Assembly (NCBI GenBank): GCA_028289375.1
Contig: JANQQK010000028.1
Location: 131,318 to 195,317 of the forward strand
Origin: Phycisphaerae bacterium
GTDB taxonomy: Bacteria; Planctomycetota; Phycisphaerae; UBA1845
Length of the DNA: 64,000 bases
Reading direction: 5' to 3'
Position 1 is the stretch's first letter, and each line of letters starts with the position of its first letter. Below, piece by piece: positions 1 to 9,247 of this stretch. The notes beneath the pieces were generated by a model. The model did not search any database. It worked only from the letters and a program-made list of their open reading frames with translations, and was not told the DNA's origin. Both the position numbers and the translations under genes were made by a program.

Positions 1-692
1 CCATCTTCGTCGGTATAGCCTTCCCACATCGTGTCGTCGGTGAGGTCATCGCTGTCCTTCACGCGGACGAGGACGCCCTGGGCTGGTTGCAGTGTTGTAC
101 CGCCGGTGCCTGCGCCGGTGTTGTCAACGGCGTTGGGTCGGTTGTAGACGACGCGCCCGCGGACGCGAAGGTTTGTGTCGCCGGTTGCGGCAGATGTCTC
201 GGATGGGGTGATGGTGGGGCCGGTGGATTCTGCGTTGGCGAGTTCGTCTTTTGACGGGGCGTCTTCGATGCGTTTGAAGCTGAGCAATCGCGCGGGTTTG
301 CTGACGCGTTCGAAGTAGCGTGGTCCGAATTCGTAGGTCTTCTCGACAATACGCCCGTTGTAGCTGAAGGACAGTGTGACGGGAGCGTCGGGATTGGACG
401 GGATGGCCGTGAAGGGGATCTCCAGTGATTCGACCTCGGCGTCGTAAGCACCGTTGGCGGGTCTGGTGATGCTCATGAATCGCCAGCCGTCACCTGTGAG
501 CTTGATGTCGTCGATCAGTCCCGGCTTCTTGACGGCAAGACGGATCGTGCCGCTGAAAGGTTGATCCTTGACGGCTTGGCGGGTGTCGGCGGGCATGGAG
601 ATTTTGATGGGCGGACCGACGGTGGCGTACGCAGCTGAGGCAAGTGTTGCGATCGTCGTGACGACGGTTTTGATGGTGTGGTGGCGGATCAT
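1..692 (-). CDS. secreted protein of unknown function, 3' end cut off by the window edge
   Basis: An open frame runs from an ATG at 692 to the window edge without a stop (about 230 codons seen). The first 24 residues form a signal peptide (basic start, TVVTTIATLASAAYA), so the product is exported. A beta-rich region follows (residues 25-130). From about residue 165 there is a segment RVRGRVVYNR...GVLVRVKDSDD...GYTDEDG that resembles the start of a carboxypeptidase-regulatory/transthyretin-like beta-sandwich. An AAAGGA Shine-Dalgarno-like stretch precedes the start. It lies 128 nt downstream of the kinase gene on the same strand and may be co-transcribed with the sigma factor/kinase pair. No specific function is recognised. 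The overlapping 70-codon frame starting at 702 is a shadow. Confidence 0.75.
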   Translation of the reverse strand, partial: MIRHHTIKTVVTTIATLASAAYATVGPPIKISMPADTRQAVKDQPFSGTIRLAVKKPGLIDDIKLTGDGWRFMSITRPANGAYDAEVESLEIPFTAIPSNPDAPVTLSFSYNGRIVEKTYEFGPRYFERVSKPARLLSFKRIEDAPSKDELANAESTGPTITPSETSAATGDTNLRVRGRVVYNRPNAVDNTGAGTGGTTLQPAQGVLVRVKDSDDLTDDTMWEGYTDED

Positions 693-820
693 GCTCTGGC
701 ATTCCTTTTGTCGCTGATGGCGCGTGCGCGCTTGGTACCCAATTGCCCCGTATCGAGATACGCGGAATCGGACGACGCCTCGCTTGGTGGTTTTTTGAGT
801 TTTTTGACGGCCGGCGAAAT

Positions 821-3800
821 TCAGCGGGACTGTACGGGCCGCCCGGATGTCAGGGTGTGGCATTGCTCGATGACGAAGCGACGATGCGGCGTTTGTTGGC
901 CTTCAGACTCTTCGAGTGACTCGCATGCCTGACGGGTGAGGGGCGCATCGGGGCTGGTGCGCTGCCGCAGATAATTGGCGTACGCGGCGGCCCAGCTGTT
1001 GGGTTTTGAGACCTTGGCGAGGACTTGCTCCGCTTCGGCGAGCGTTGCCGGGTCTGACTCGGTCTCGATGGCGATGTGCGAGTTGAGCAGCAACGAGGAG
1101 AGCAACCTCGTGTTTGGTTCTGGTTCGTTGCTCGTCGTGCGTCGCCGCGTCACAGCCTCGGCGATGTGGGGCTTGGCGTTGGTCGGTTGGCCGCTCATGA
1201 GGAGTACGGTGGCAAGGTCGTGCTCGGTTGCGGCGATGGCAGGGTGGTCATCCGGGAAGACGGACTTGCGAGTTTCGAGCGATCTCCGTACGAGTCGAAC
1301 GGCGTCGTCGTATTGCATGAGTTGTGTGTGGAATGTGGCGGTCGTGTGGAGAAAGTGAGCGACGTGGCCATGGTTCGGCCCGAGTCGGGATTCGAGAATC
1401 TCCGTGGCTGTGTTGAGGGTGGCAATCGCGTTCTCGGTTTGCCCGGCTTTGTGCTGATACCACCCGGCGTTGTGCATGGCCATGGCGACGTTGGGGTGGT
1501 CGGGACCGAGTTGGGCGCGCAGGGATTGGAGGGCGTCTGCCTGCATCCTTGCCGTGGCCACGTTGTCGCCAAGGTTTGAGAGAACGTTCGCGAGGTTGGT
1601 CATGGTGCGCGCGACGTTCGGATGATTCTCCTGACCGAGGGCGCGATGGATGTCGATGGTTTTTTGCAGTGCAGATCTCGCGGACACGAAATCACGCCTG
1701 ACCATGTAGAGTGTGCCGAGATTGTTGTAGCTGAGTGCAATGAGCGGGTGGTTAGCAGGATAGATGCGCTCACGCGTTTCAAGTGATTCCAGAAGCATCT
1801 CTTCGGCTTCATCAAGCCGTTCCATCTCCTGAAGCAGCGAGCCGAGATTGTTGAGTGAGGCAGCGATGCGGGGGTGATCCGGGTCGAGATTCTCGCGTCG
1901 GATCTGCAGGGCACGGCGGTGGAATGTGAGTGATTCTTCGAGGCGACTCTGCCGGTGGAGTGAGTCGGCGAGGCTGTTGAGGCTTGTGGCAACGTTTCTG
2001 GGAGTGCCGAGCTTCTCGCGGATGGCAAGGGCCTTTCGATGAAGTTGCTCGGATTTTCCGTACTCACCCTTTTCCGTGTGGATCATGGCGAGGTTGTGGT
2101 AGGCGAGGGCGGTTTGGAGGTTGTGCTGGCCATACATGTCGAGGCAACGTTGGATGACGGCATTGGCGAGGGATTCTGCTCCTTCGAGATCTGTGTTGGC
2201 GGTCTTGGCGCGGGTGAGCAGGCTCAGGGTCTCTGTCATGTCGTCCGGGTCGACGTCTGGAACGGTGGTGAGCAGTTCGCTGGCGTCTTCGAGGAGGGGT
2301 AGCGCTTTGCCCTGGTAGCCAAGCTCGGTGTAGGCGTTCCCGAGGACACGGAGGATGGCGGCACGGGTGGTTTGGTTGGCGATGGTGGATTCGATCATCG
2401 CCTGGTCGGCGGACGCGTCGAGGAATTCGAGGACCGATAGGTCTTTTTGCCCTTCATGTTCAGGGCTGACGGAGGCGAACATGTCCTGCAGGAACGCCAC
2501 GACAGCGCCAGACTTGGCGGCCTCGGTTTCGGCACGTTGGGTCTGGGCTTCAGCGATCGTACGCAGTCTGGATTCCGAGATGGCCATTGAAGTGGAGACG
2601 ATGGTGGCGGCGATGAGGGCGATGGTTGCGACAGTGATGCCGGCGACGAGGCCTGTGTGACGCTTGGCGAACTTGATCGCGGTCGTGGTGAGGGTTGGTG
2701 GTTTGGCGGTGATGGGGCGATCGCTGAGGTGGTTGCGGATGTCTGCGGCGAGGTCGGCGGCGGACTGATAGCGGGCGGTACGATTCTTGTCGAGCGCCTT
2801 GGCGACGATGGTTTCGATGTCACCGGCGAACATCTTGTCGATCGCGCTGAGACTGGGAGCATCGGTTTCACGGATGATGCGACCCGCCTCGATAATCGAT
2901 TTGCCTCGGATGTTGTACGGTGATGTTCCGGTCAGCAATTCGAACAGAATCACCCCGAGCGCGTAGACGTCGGTGCGGACGTCGACATCGTTGTCGTCGG
3001 ATTCGAGTTGTTCGGGGCTCATGTAGGAGAGCGTGCCGATGAGCTGGCCGACGTCGGTGGTCATGGTGGCGCGCTGGCGATCGCTGTCGGTGAATCGGGC
3101 GACACCGAAATCGAGGATGCGTGGCTGTTGCGACTGCCTGTCGACGAGGATGTTCTGTGGTTTGAGGTCACGGTGGATGACGCCTTTCTGATGTGCGTAG
3201 TGGACGGCGTCTGAGACGGCGGCGATGAGTCGGAGGCGATCGCGCGCGGTGAGTTCGTGGTTCTCGGCGTGGGTGCGGAGGTCGACGCCGTCGATGTACT
3301 CCATGGCGAGGTACTGAAGGTCGCCGGATGACGTCTGGGTGGTGCCGGCATCGTATAGTCGGCCAATGCCGGTGTGCTCGAGCTTGGCGAGAATGTCGAT
3401 TTCGAATTGAAATCGGCGGCGTGCAGCGGCGGTAAGGTTGGCGGACCGGACAATCTTGAGGGCAACGCGACGGATCGGGTTTTCGGAAGTGGCTTCGTAC
3501 ACGATGCCCATGCCACCCTCTGCGATGCGTCGGACGATTCTGTACTTGCCGATCTGTTCAGGGTCGCGAAGGTCTGCGTCGAGAATGTCGGACACAGACG
3601 TTGGGTGCGTGGAGTCGTTCTCGGAGATGGCGTGGATGGCGCCATCCTCAAGTTTCGCGGCGACCCCGGAGTTGGCGGAATCGTCGCCGGCGAGCAAATC
3701 ATTCACGAGTTGTTCAAGGGGTTGGTTGTTCTGGACGGCGGAGCGGATATAGGCGGTGCGTTCGTGTCCGGTGAGGTCGGCTGCGGTTTGGAAGATCCGC

Positions 3801-3832
3801 TTTGCTTGCTGGTAGAGGGCAGGGTCGGTCAT
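821..3832 (-). CDS. membrane Ser/Thr protein kinase with C-terminal tetratricopeptide repeats
   Basis: 1003 aa. A short N-terminal helical region (IFQTAADL...R) leads into a complete Hanks-type kinase domain (about 95-370). It has glycine loop AEGGMGIVYEA, ATP lysine in VALKIV (K126), catalytic HRDLKPQN (D222), DFG at 241-243 and SPEQ. One transmembrane helix follows at about 393-414. The rest (about 430-960) is a chain of tetratricopeptide repeats of the kinesin light chain kind (A-x-x-x-N-N-L-G-x-L). The expected topology is kinase in the cytoplasm and TPR array outside it, serving as sensor or binding platform. The gene overlaps the upstream ECF sigma factor gene by 4 nt (ATGA), so the two are translationally coupled. 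The kinase probably phosphorylates or otherwise controls that sigma factor, as in the Vibrio EcfP-PknT pair; this is an inference. Confidence 0.93.
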   Translation of the reverse strand: MTDPALYQQAKRIFQTAADLTGHERTAYIRSAVQNNQPLEQLVNDLLAGDDSANSGVAAKLEDGAIHAISENDSTHPTSVSDILDADLRDPEQIGKYRIVRRIAEGGMGIVYEATSENPIRRVALKIVRSANLTAAARRRFQFEIDILAKLEHTGIGRLYDAGTTQTSSGDLQYLAMEYIDGVDLRTHAENHELTARDRLRLIAAVSDAVHYAHQKGVIHRDLKPQNILVDRQSQQPRILDFGVARFTDSDRQRATMTTDVGQLIGTLSYMSPEQLESDDNDVDVRTDVYALGVILFELLTGTSPYNIRGKSIIEAGRIIRETDAPSLSAIDKMFAGDIETIVAKALDKNRTARYQSAADLAADIRNHLSDRPITAKPPTLTTTAIKFAKRHTGLVAGITVATIALIAATIVSTSMAISESRLRTIAEAQTQRAETEAAKSGAVVAFLQDMFASVSPEHEGQKDLSVLEFLDASADQAMIESTIANQTTRAAILRVLGNAYTELGYQGKALPLLEDASELLTTVPDVDPDDMTETLSLLTRAKTANTDLEGAESLANAVIQRCLDMYGQHNLQTALAYHNLAMIHTEKGEYGKSEQLHRKALAIREKLGTPRNVATSLNSLADSLHRQSRLEESLTFHRRALQIRRENLDPDHPRIAASLNNLGSLLQEMERLDEAEEMLLESLETRERIYPANHPLIALSYNNLGTLYMVRRDFVSARSALQKTIDIHRALGQENHPNVARTMTNLANVLSNLGDNVATARMQADALQSLRAQLGPDHPNVAMAMHNAGWYQHKAGQTENAIATLNTATEILESRLGPNHGHVAHFLHTTATFHTQLMQYDDAVRLVRRSLETRKSVFPDDHPAIAATEHDLATVLLMSGQPTNAKPHIAEAVTRRRTTSNEPEPNTRLLSSLLLNSHIAIETESDPATLAEAEQVLAKVSKPNSWAAAYANYLRQRTSPDAPLTRQACESLEESEGQQTPHRRFVIEQCHTLTSGRPVQSR

Positions 3833-4392
3833 GGCGTATTGTCGCTGAGTTTGGTGCTAAGCCACGCGCGCGCCATGCGCCACTCAGCTTCAATCGTGGA
3901 TCGCGAGAGGTTCAGGACGGTGGCGACTTCGGGGACGGTGAGTCCGCCGAAGAATCGAAGTTCCACGATGCGGTGCTGCCGATCGTCGAGGGTGGCGAGT
4001 TCATCGAGGAGTTCGTCGAGCGCGAGCAGGTCGATGTCGTCCTTGTCGTCGGTCAGGTCAAGGTTGGACAGTGTGACGCGATCGAGGTTTCCTCCGCGGC
4101 GGAGGGCGTTCTGTTTGCGGGCGTGGTCGATGAGGACGCGGCGCATCGCCATCGCGGCGACGGCGAGGAAGTGCGCCTTGCCTTGCCATTCGATTCTCGT
4201 CTGGTCAAGGAGCTTGACGTAGGCCTCGTGAACAAGCGAGGTTGGCTGAAGCGTGTGGTCGGACCGTTCGCGGCGGAAATAGGCCTGGGCGAGGGCGCGG
4301 AGTTCGTCGTAGACGAGCGGGAGCAGTTCGTCCGGGGCCTTGGGATCACCGGAGTTGAGGCGGCTGACGATGGCGTTGACGTTCGGGTCCAT
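3829..4392 (-). CDS. ECF-type RNA polymerase sigma factor (kinase-associated)
   Basis: 187 aa. It has the sigma2 region with SLVHEAYVKLLD and the RRVLIDHARK...RRGG block typical of the planctomycete ECF_sigma70 family, then a sigma4 helix-turn-helix (FFGGLTVPEVATVLNLSRSTIEAEW) at about 145-175. It would direct RNA polymerase to a dedicated promoter set. No anti-sigma factor is encoded next to it. Instead the stop codon overlaps the start of the kinase gene by 4 nt. A divergent gene for an FG-GAP lipoprotein begins 249 nt away and could be a target. A TATACT hexamer 42 nt upstream of the start (4434-4439, minus strand) is a possible -10 element, but its -35 is poor. Confidence 0.93.
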   Translation of the reverse strand: MDPNVNAIVSRLNSGDPKAPDELLPLVYDELRALAQAYFRRERSDHTLQPTSLVHEAYVKLLDQTRIEWQGKAHFLAVAAMAMRRVLIDHARKQNALRRGGNLDRVTLSNLDLTDDKDDIDLLALDELLDELATLDDRQHRIVELRFFGGLTVPEVATVLNLSRSTIEAEWRMARAWLSTKLSDNTP

Positions 4393-4514
4393 GCGGGCGG
4401 CGGGTCTCTTTCGACGGTTTCTGGCGACTGTTCAGTATAGCTACGTGGTCGCGATGACTCCATTGCCCGCAAAAATCAGAAGATTCCCCGATTTTGGGGG
4501 CGATAACATCACCC

Positions 4515-4544
4515 TTGAGCGGTTCGTGGCCGCGAGCGTATGAT
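4515..4544 (+). promoter_or_regulatory. sigma70-like promoter for the FG-GAP lipoprotein gene
   Basis: TTGAGC (4515-4520), an 18-nt spacer and TATGAT (4539-4544) give a good match to a housekeeping promoter. Transcription would start near 4551, leaving a leader of about 90 nt before the ATG at 4642. The ATG at 4540, in the same reading frame, lies inside the -10 element, which argues against translation starting there. Confidence 0.5.
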
Positions 4545-4641
4545 GTACCCAGGTGGCGGGCGATTTTGGCGCGGTGGGGCGCGTTGGGGTCGCCCGTGTG
4601 TTGTCCGGATGGTTGGGGCGGGTTGCTGGAGAATAGGTGAC

Positions 4642-5988
4642 ATGAAGAACTGGGCATGGCTGCTGGTTGGGATGGTGCTGTTTTCGGGTTGCACGCCAAT
4701 GACGCCGACGGATGGCGGAAACGGAAACGGCGGCGACGAACCCATGATGCCGGGCGACGACGACGGTTCGGGCGATGGCGGCGGGGACATCGTGATCTCC
4801 GGGGACTTTGCCTTGCAGGCCATCCTCACGCCCTTCGATCCCGACTTCGAGGATTTCTACGGGGACAAGGTGTCCGTGTTTGGAGACTTGGCGGTTGTGG
4901 GTACGGAGTTCAAGAACACGCTACGCGGAATCGCGGATGTGTATCGGCGGCTTGGGGGCGAGTGGATCTTTCTGCAGCGACTTGAAGGCGGCGAGTCACG
5001 ATTCCCGGAACAGGGCGTCGGATCGTCGGTGGCGATCAACAACGCACAGGTGTTTGTCGGTGCGTACAAGTATGCGATTCCGGGATCGGCCGACATCCAG
5101 ACCGGAGCCGTCTACCGCTACCAGACATTTGGGCCTGACTACAACCTGGAGCAGACGATCACGCCAAGCGATGCGGATGATTTCGAGTGGTTCGGCAGTG
5201 CGTTGGTGCTGGACGACAATCAGAGCAGGCTCGTTGTGGGTGCGCCGCGTCGTTCGCGGGATACGGGTGCAGCGTATGTCTATACGTTCAATGGCAATGA
5301 GTACGTCCTGCAGCAGCGTTTGGAGCCTTCAGACGCGATGGAGAATTCGAGTTTCGGCGAGAGTCTTGCATCTGATGGTGTGACCGTGGTGTGCGGAGCA
5401 TCGGGTCGCGACTTCGGAACCGGGGCGGTGTACGTGTATGAGCTTGCGGGGACGCAGTGGAACGAGGTGCAGATGATTCTGGCGCCGGACGGAGATCGGT
5501 CCGACAACTTCGGCACGTCCATCGGACTGGAGGGCGACACGCTCGTCATTGCAGCCGATTCAAAGAAGCGGCCTCAGGATGACCTCTTGAGGGCTGGCGC
5601 GGTCTATTTCTACGAGCGTGTTGACGGTACGTGGGTGCTGCAGCAGACGGTCATACCAAACGATGCGGACGCGGGCTTGTTCGGGAATTCTGTGGCGATC
5701 AGTGACGGTCGGGTGGCGATCACGCTGGGGGGCGAGCAGGCGGTCGCGCTGTACGAGAACGTGAATGGCACGTGGATGGAAACGGGACGACTGAGTCCGG
5801 ATCGGACGGACTTCGTGCTGGACTCGTTCGGAAATGCGTTGTCGTATTCAGGATCGACGCTGATGATCGGATCGCGGTCGTCGGATGCCGGCGGCCAGCG
5901 GGCGTCCGGGGCAGCGTATATTTTCGATTCGGATGACGGGTCGGGCCCGGACATCCCGGATGGTGTGCGGGCCAGGCTTGTGCCTTAG
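4642..5988 (+). CDS. FG-GAP repeat lipoprotein (integrin-like beta-propeller)
   Basis: 448 aa from the ATG at 4642. That start gives a short basic n-region, a hydrophobic core and a lipobox LFSGC, so the product should be lipid-anchored. A Thr/Gly/Asp-rich linker (about residues 18-55) is followed by about seven repeats. Each has the pattern D-G-D/N-x-V-V-G...G-A-A/V-Y-V-Y-x...Q-x-L-x-P, as in FG-GAP_2 repeats that build a seven-bladed propeller. Family knowledge suggests ligand or calcium binding at the cell surface, with no catalytic role. The earlier in-frame ATG at 4540 falls in the -10 box and would add 34 residues before the signal. The stop codon overlaps the stop of the convergent kinase gene. 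Confidence 0.85.
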   Translation: MKNWAWLLVGMVLFSGCTPMTPTDGGNGNGGDEPMMPGDDDGSGDGGGDIVISGDFALQAILTPFDPDFEDFYGDKVSVFGDLAVVGTEFKNTLRGIADVYRRLGGEWIFLQRLEGGESRFPEQGVGSSVAINNAQVFVGAYKYAIPGSADIQTGAVYRYQTFGPDYNLEQTITPSDADDFEWFGSALVLDDNQSRLVVGAPRRSRDTGAAYVYTFNGNEYVLQQRLEPSDAMENSSFGESLASDGVTVVCGASGRDFGTGAVYVYELAGTQWNEVQMILAPDGDRSDNFGTSIGLEGDTLVIAADSKKRPQDDLLRAGAVYFYERVDGTWVLQQTVIPNDADAGLFGNSVAISDGRVAITLGGEQAVALYENVNGTWMETGRLSPDRTDFVLDSFGNALSYSGSTLMIGSRSSDAGGQRASGAAYIFDSDDGSGPDIPDGVRARLVP

Positions 5989-8546
5989 TTTTGGTCCGTC
6001 CGGGCGTAACGAGACTGGAATGACGCATAGGCGTCGGGCTTTTTCCATTTCTCGTAAAGCCGCTCAATGGCGTTGTGCGCCTTCTGTGTCCTGCTGTGTT
6101 CGGCGCTGAATTGGGATACGAGTTTGTCGTAGGCCGGCAATAGCAATTCTTCCGCGCGCTCGTACTCGTTCATTTCGGTAAGTGCTGCGCCGAGGTTCTT
6201 GGCAAATATTGCCTGGAGCCAGTGATCTCCGGGAATGGTCCTCTTCGCGTCACGAATGACTAATTCGAGAATCGCGATGCTCTCTGCGTATTCCCCGATG
6301 CGATGAAGATTGTGTGCCAGATTATTGCGAGCGACCAGCGTGTTGGGATGGCGTGCCCCTTGCGATTCGGTGAACGCGTCTGTGACCTGCCTCAAGACGT
6401 TGGCGGCCGATTCGAAATCGCCGGCGGATTCAAGGGTGAAGGCGTAATTGTTCATCGTGGTGAGGGTGTCGGGGTGGTTGTCGCCAAGGACGCGTCTGCG
6501 AACAGCCAGCACGTCGGCGAGCAATCGGGCGGCATCATCGTGTCGGTCAACCTGATCAAGGGCGGTCGCCCACCGCGACTTGGCTGTCAGAACAATCGGG
6601 TCGTCAGATGGATAGCTCTGCTCGAGTTCTGTCGCGGACTTTTCCAGATAGGCGATACCCTCTTCGCATTGGTCCATCTTGCAGAGATCGTTGCCGAGGT
6701 TCCCGAGCGTATGGTAGTAGCTCGCGCGGAGCGCCTTGCTGTCCGCGTCGGCATGCTGCTCGAGCGCGTCTGCCGCTCGGCGATGAAGCGGGATGGCTAC
6801 ATCGTAATGGCCCAGTTTGGACTCGACGGCTGCGAGGCTTGCGAGCGCTTTCAGCGTGGCGGGGTCGGTGGGGCCTCGTTGAGCGCGGCGTGCAGCGTGG
6901 ACGGCTTCGACGATGGTTCTTGCTTCTTCCAGCTTCCCCTGAGCAAGGAGCACGTCGGCGAGTTTCATTTGGGCAGCCAGTGTCTCTGGATGATTCAGTG
7001 GGCGATGCTGTTCGAGGAGTTCCACCGAAGCACGCAGTTGTTGCTCGGCTTGGTCGAGTCGTCCAATGCCCTGAAAAGCGAAGCCAATGGTCCCGTGAAT
7101 GGAAGCCTGGACAAGCGGTTCGTCCGGGGCGACGTCGGGAATCTTGTCCGCGGTGATGTCGAGAATGTCGGCGACGCGAACGTCGGGACCCTGTGCGCGT
7201 GGTGACGCAGACAGCAGCATGTGTTCGAGGAAGTCGTTCACGAGCTTGACACGCTTGGCTTGACGCTCGGTTTCCGTGAGTCGTTGCTTGGCGAGCGTTT
7301 CGGCGCGGCGGGCACGAACCATGCCGACGGTCGTCCCGATGGATCCGCCCAGGAAAACGACCAGCAGCAAAGCTGCTGCGATGACCGCGCCTCGGTTGCG
7401 TTTGGCAAACTTGCGGAGTTGATAGGTGGTGGTAACCGGGCGGGCGGTCACGGGTTCGTCGCTGAGATAGCGTTGTATGTCGTCTGCGAGATCCTTGGCC
7501 GACCCGTATCGTCGGTCACGGTCCTTCTCGAGCGCTTTGGTGATGATCGCGTCGACGTCGCCTGCGAGTTGTTTGTCTGAAAAGGCAAGCGACGGCGGAT
7601 CCAGTTCTCGGATCATGCGTGCTGCCTCGAGCAGGGCGGTCTTCCGGACATCGAGCGGGAGTTGACCGGTGAGCATCTCGTAGGCGATGACGCCGACGGC
7701 GTAGATGTCGGTGCGGGTATCGATGTCGTGGGGGTCACCAACGACCTGTTCCGGGCTCATGTAGGGGAGTGTGCCGATGAGTTGGCCGGTATTGGTGTTC
7801 AATGTGACATTGAGTTCGGTGTCGGCGAGCCTTGCGACGCCGAAGTCGAGGATGTGCGGCTGACGGTCGTCGTCGACGAGGATGTTGGCCGGCTTGAGAT
7901 CGCGATGCACGATACCCTTCTGGTGTGCGTGCTGGATGGCTGAGCAGATGCGGACAATCAAGTCGAGTTTCTCGCAAATCGTCGGTTTGGTTTTGCTGAC
8001 GAACTGGTCGAGGCGTTGTCCGGCGATGTGCTCCATCGCGAAATAGGGGACGGGCGTGCCCTGAAGGTTGGCGGTTCCGGTTTCAAAGATGCGGGCGATT
8101 CCCGGGTGCTGAAGTCTGGCAAGCAATTCCGATTCAAGCTCGAAGCGACGCGTCACCGAAGGTGTGCCGATGTGTGCTTTGAGAACCTTCAGGGCGACTT
8201 CGCGATTGGGATTCGATTGTTCCGCCAGGTACACGATGCCCATGCCGCCCTCGCCGATGACGCGCTTGATCCGAAAGTGGCCTATCTGGGTTGGGTGTGG
8301 GTGACCCTCTGATGACGGTGGCGATGCGGTCGCACTTGTGGAATCAACGCGGAAGCCGCTGCCGAGGGCGGGTTCATTGAGGAAACTGGGGTCGGATTCG
8401 TCGTAGCCAAGCAGCGATTCCACCTCGCTGCGCAGCTCATCATCGCTGCCGCAGGCGGAGTCAAGAAAGCCCGTACGATTGGCATCCGGCAGCGACCTTG
8501 CTTCATTGAAGATTTTCTGAATGCGTTCGTAGCGATCGGGTGTCAT
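5985..8546 (-). CDS. membrane Ser/Thr protein kinase with C-terminal tetratricopeptide repeats
   Basis: 853 aa with the same plan as the kinase at 821-3832. It has an N-terminal helical segment, then a kinase domain (about 90-365) with GEGGMGIVYLAEQ, VALKVLK (K120), HRDLKPAN (D216), DFG (234-236) and SPEQ. A transmembrane helix lies near 387-409, followed by a long TPR region (about 430-840). All catalytic residues are present. It overlaps the upstream sigma factor gene by 4 nt. Its stop codon (TAA, minus strand, 5985-5987) overlaps the TAG of the convergent FG-GAP gene (5986-5988), leaving no room for an intergenic terminator. The similarity of gene order and domain order suggests that this pair and the pair at 821-4392 arose by duplication of a module. 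Confidence 0.93.
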   Translation of the reverse strand: MTPDRYERIQKIFNEARSLPDANRTGFLDSACGSDDELRSEVESLLGYDESDPSFLNEPALGSGFRVDSTSATASPPSSEGHPHPTQIGHFRIKRVIGEGGMGIVYLAEQSNPNREVALKVLKAHIGTPSVTRRFELESELLARLQHPGIARIFETGTANLQGTPVPYFAMEHIAGQRLDQFVSKTKPTICEKLDLIVRICSAIQHAHQKGIVHRDLKPANILVDDDRQPHILDFGVARLADTELNVTLNTNTGQLIGTLPYMSPEQVVGDPHDIDTRTDIYAVGVIAYEMLTGQLPLDVRKTALLEAARMIRELDPPSLAFSDKQLAGDVDAIITKALEKDRDRRYGSAKDLADDIQRYLSDEPVTARPVTTTYQLRKFAKRNRGAVIAAALLLVVFLGGSIGTTVGMVRARRAETLAKQRLTETERQAKRVKLVNDFLEHMLLSASPRAQGPDVRVADILDITADKIPDVAPDEPLVQASIHGTIGFAFQGIGRLDQAEQQLRASVELLEQHRPLNHPETLAAQMKLADVLLAQGKLEEARTIVEAVHAARRAQRGPTDPATLKALASLAAVESKLGHYDVAIPLHRRAADALEQHADADSKALRASYYHTLGNLGNDLCKMDQCEEGIAYLEKSATELEQSYPSDDPIVLTAKSRWATALDQVDRHDDAARLLADVLAVRRRVLGDNHPDTLTTMNNYAFTLESAGDFESAANVLRQVTDAFTESQGARHPNTLVARNNLAHNLHRIGEYAESIAILELVIRDAKRTIPGDHWLQAIFAKNLGAALTEMNEYERAEELLLPAYDKLVSQFSAEHSRTQKAHNAIERLYEKWKKPDAYASFQSRYARTDQN

Positions 8547-9124
8547 GGTGTGGCACCCATGTCGCGATCGAGTTCACGTTTGAGCCAGGCTCGCGCCATC
8601 GACCAGTCGCCCTCGACGGTGCGCAGGGACACCCCGAGGACTTCCGCAACCTCCTTGAGCCCAAGGCCGCCGAAGAATCGCATGGTGACGACCTTGGCGT
8701 GTCGTTCGTTCAGGGCGGTCAGTTTTTCCAAGCATTCGTCAAGTGAGAGCAGGTCGAGGTTTTCGGCGTCGGTCCAGGCGATGTCGGAATCGAGTGCGAC
8801 GCGTTCGGATCGTCCGCCCCGCTTGACTCGGCTGTGCGTGCGGGCGTGGTCGACGAGGATGCGGCGGATGGCTTGGGCGGCGACCGCGAAAAAGTGCGCA
8901 CGGTTCTGCCACTGGGCTGACTGCTGGTCAACGAGCTTGAGGTAGGCTTCATGGACGACGGCGGTGGCCTGGAGGGTGTGATCGGGTCGCTCTCGGGCAA
9001 GTTGGGACTGCGCGAGGGCGCGAAGCTCTGCGTAGACGAGTGGCATCAGTTCATCGGCGGCCCGTTCGGGTGCCGTCGAAAAGTCCTGCAGGATGGTGGT
9101 TACGTCGCGATCGCCGTCGCTCAT
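8543..9124 (-). CDS. ECF-type RNA polymerase sigma factor (kinase-associated)
   Basis: 193 aa. It has sigma2 motifs AVVHEAYLKLVDQ and RRILVDHART...KRGG, and a sigma4 helix-turn-helix FFGGLGLKEVAEVLGVSLRTVEGDW. It belongs to the same ECF type as the protein at 3829-4392, with near-identical spacing of motifs. The 4-nt ATGA overlap with the kinase gene points to coupled translation and stoichiometric production. No anti-sigma gene is adjacent, so control by phosphorylation is the likely mode (inferred). It is divergent from the Gly-rich repeat protein at 9248 across a 123-nt gap that must carry both promoters; I could not assign a convincing -35/-10 pair there. Confidence 0.93.
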   Translation of the reverse strand: MSDGDRDVTTILQDFSTAPERAADELMPLVYAELRALAQSQLARERPDHTLQATAVVHEAYLKLVDQQSAQWQNRAHFFAVAAQAIRRILVDHARTHSRVKRGGRSERVALDSDIAWTDAENLDLLSLDECLEKLTALNERHAKVVTMRFFGGLGLKEVAEVLGVSLRTVEGDWSMARAWLKRELDRDMGATP

Positions 9125-9247
9125 GACGGGGGTTTTCCAAATTTAGACGATTTTTCTGCGGCCCGAGTTTCCCATTGTCGCGATTCGGTGGATGCGGGAC
9201 AAGGTCCAAGCTTTTCGCCGAAAACGTTCAGGCAGGAGTCGGGTGTG

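Noticed and set aside
749-762. CGTATC-GA-GATACG inverted repeat between the first kinase gene and the truncated gene, considered as a terminator
   Set aside because: The loop is only 2 nt and no T-run follows on the minus strand.
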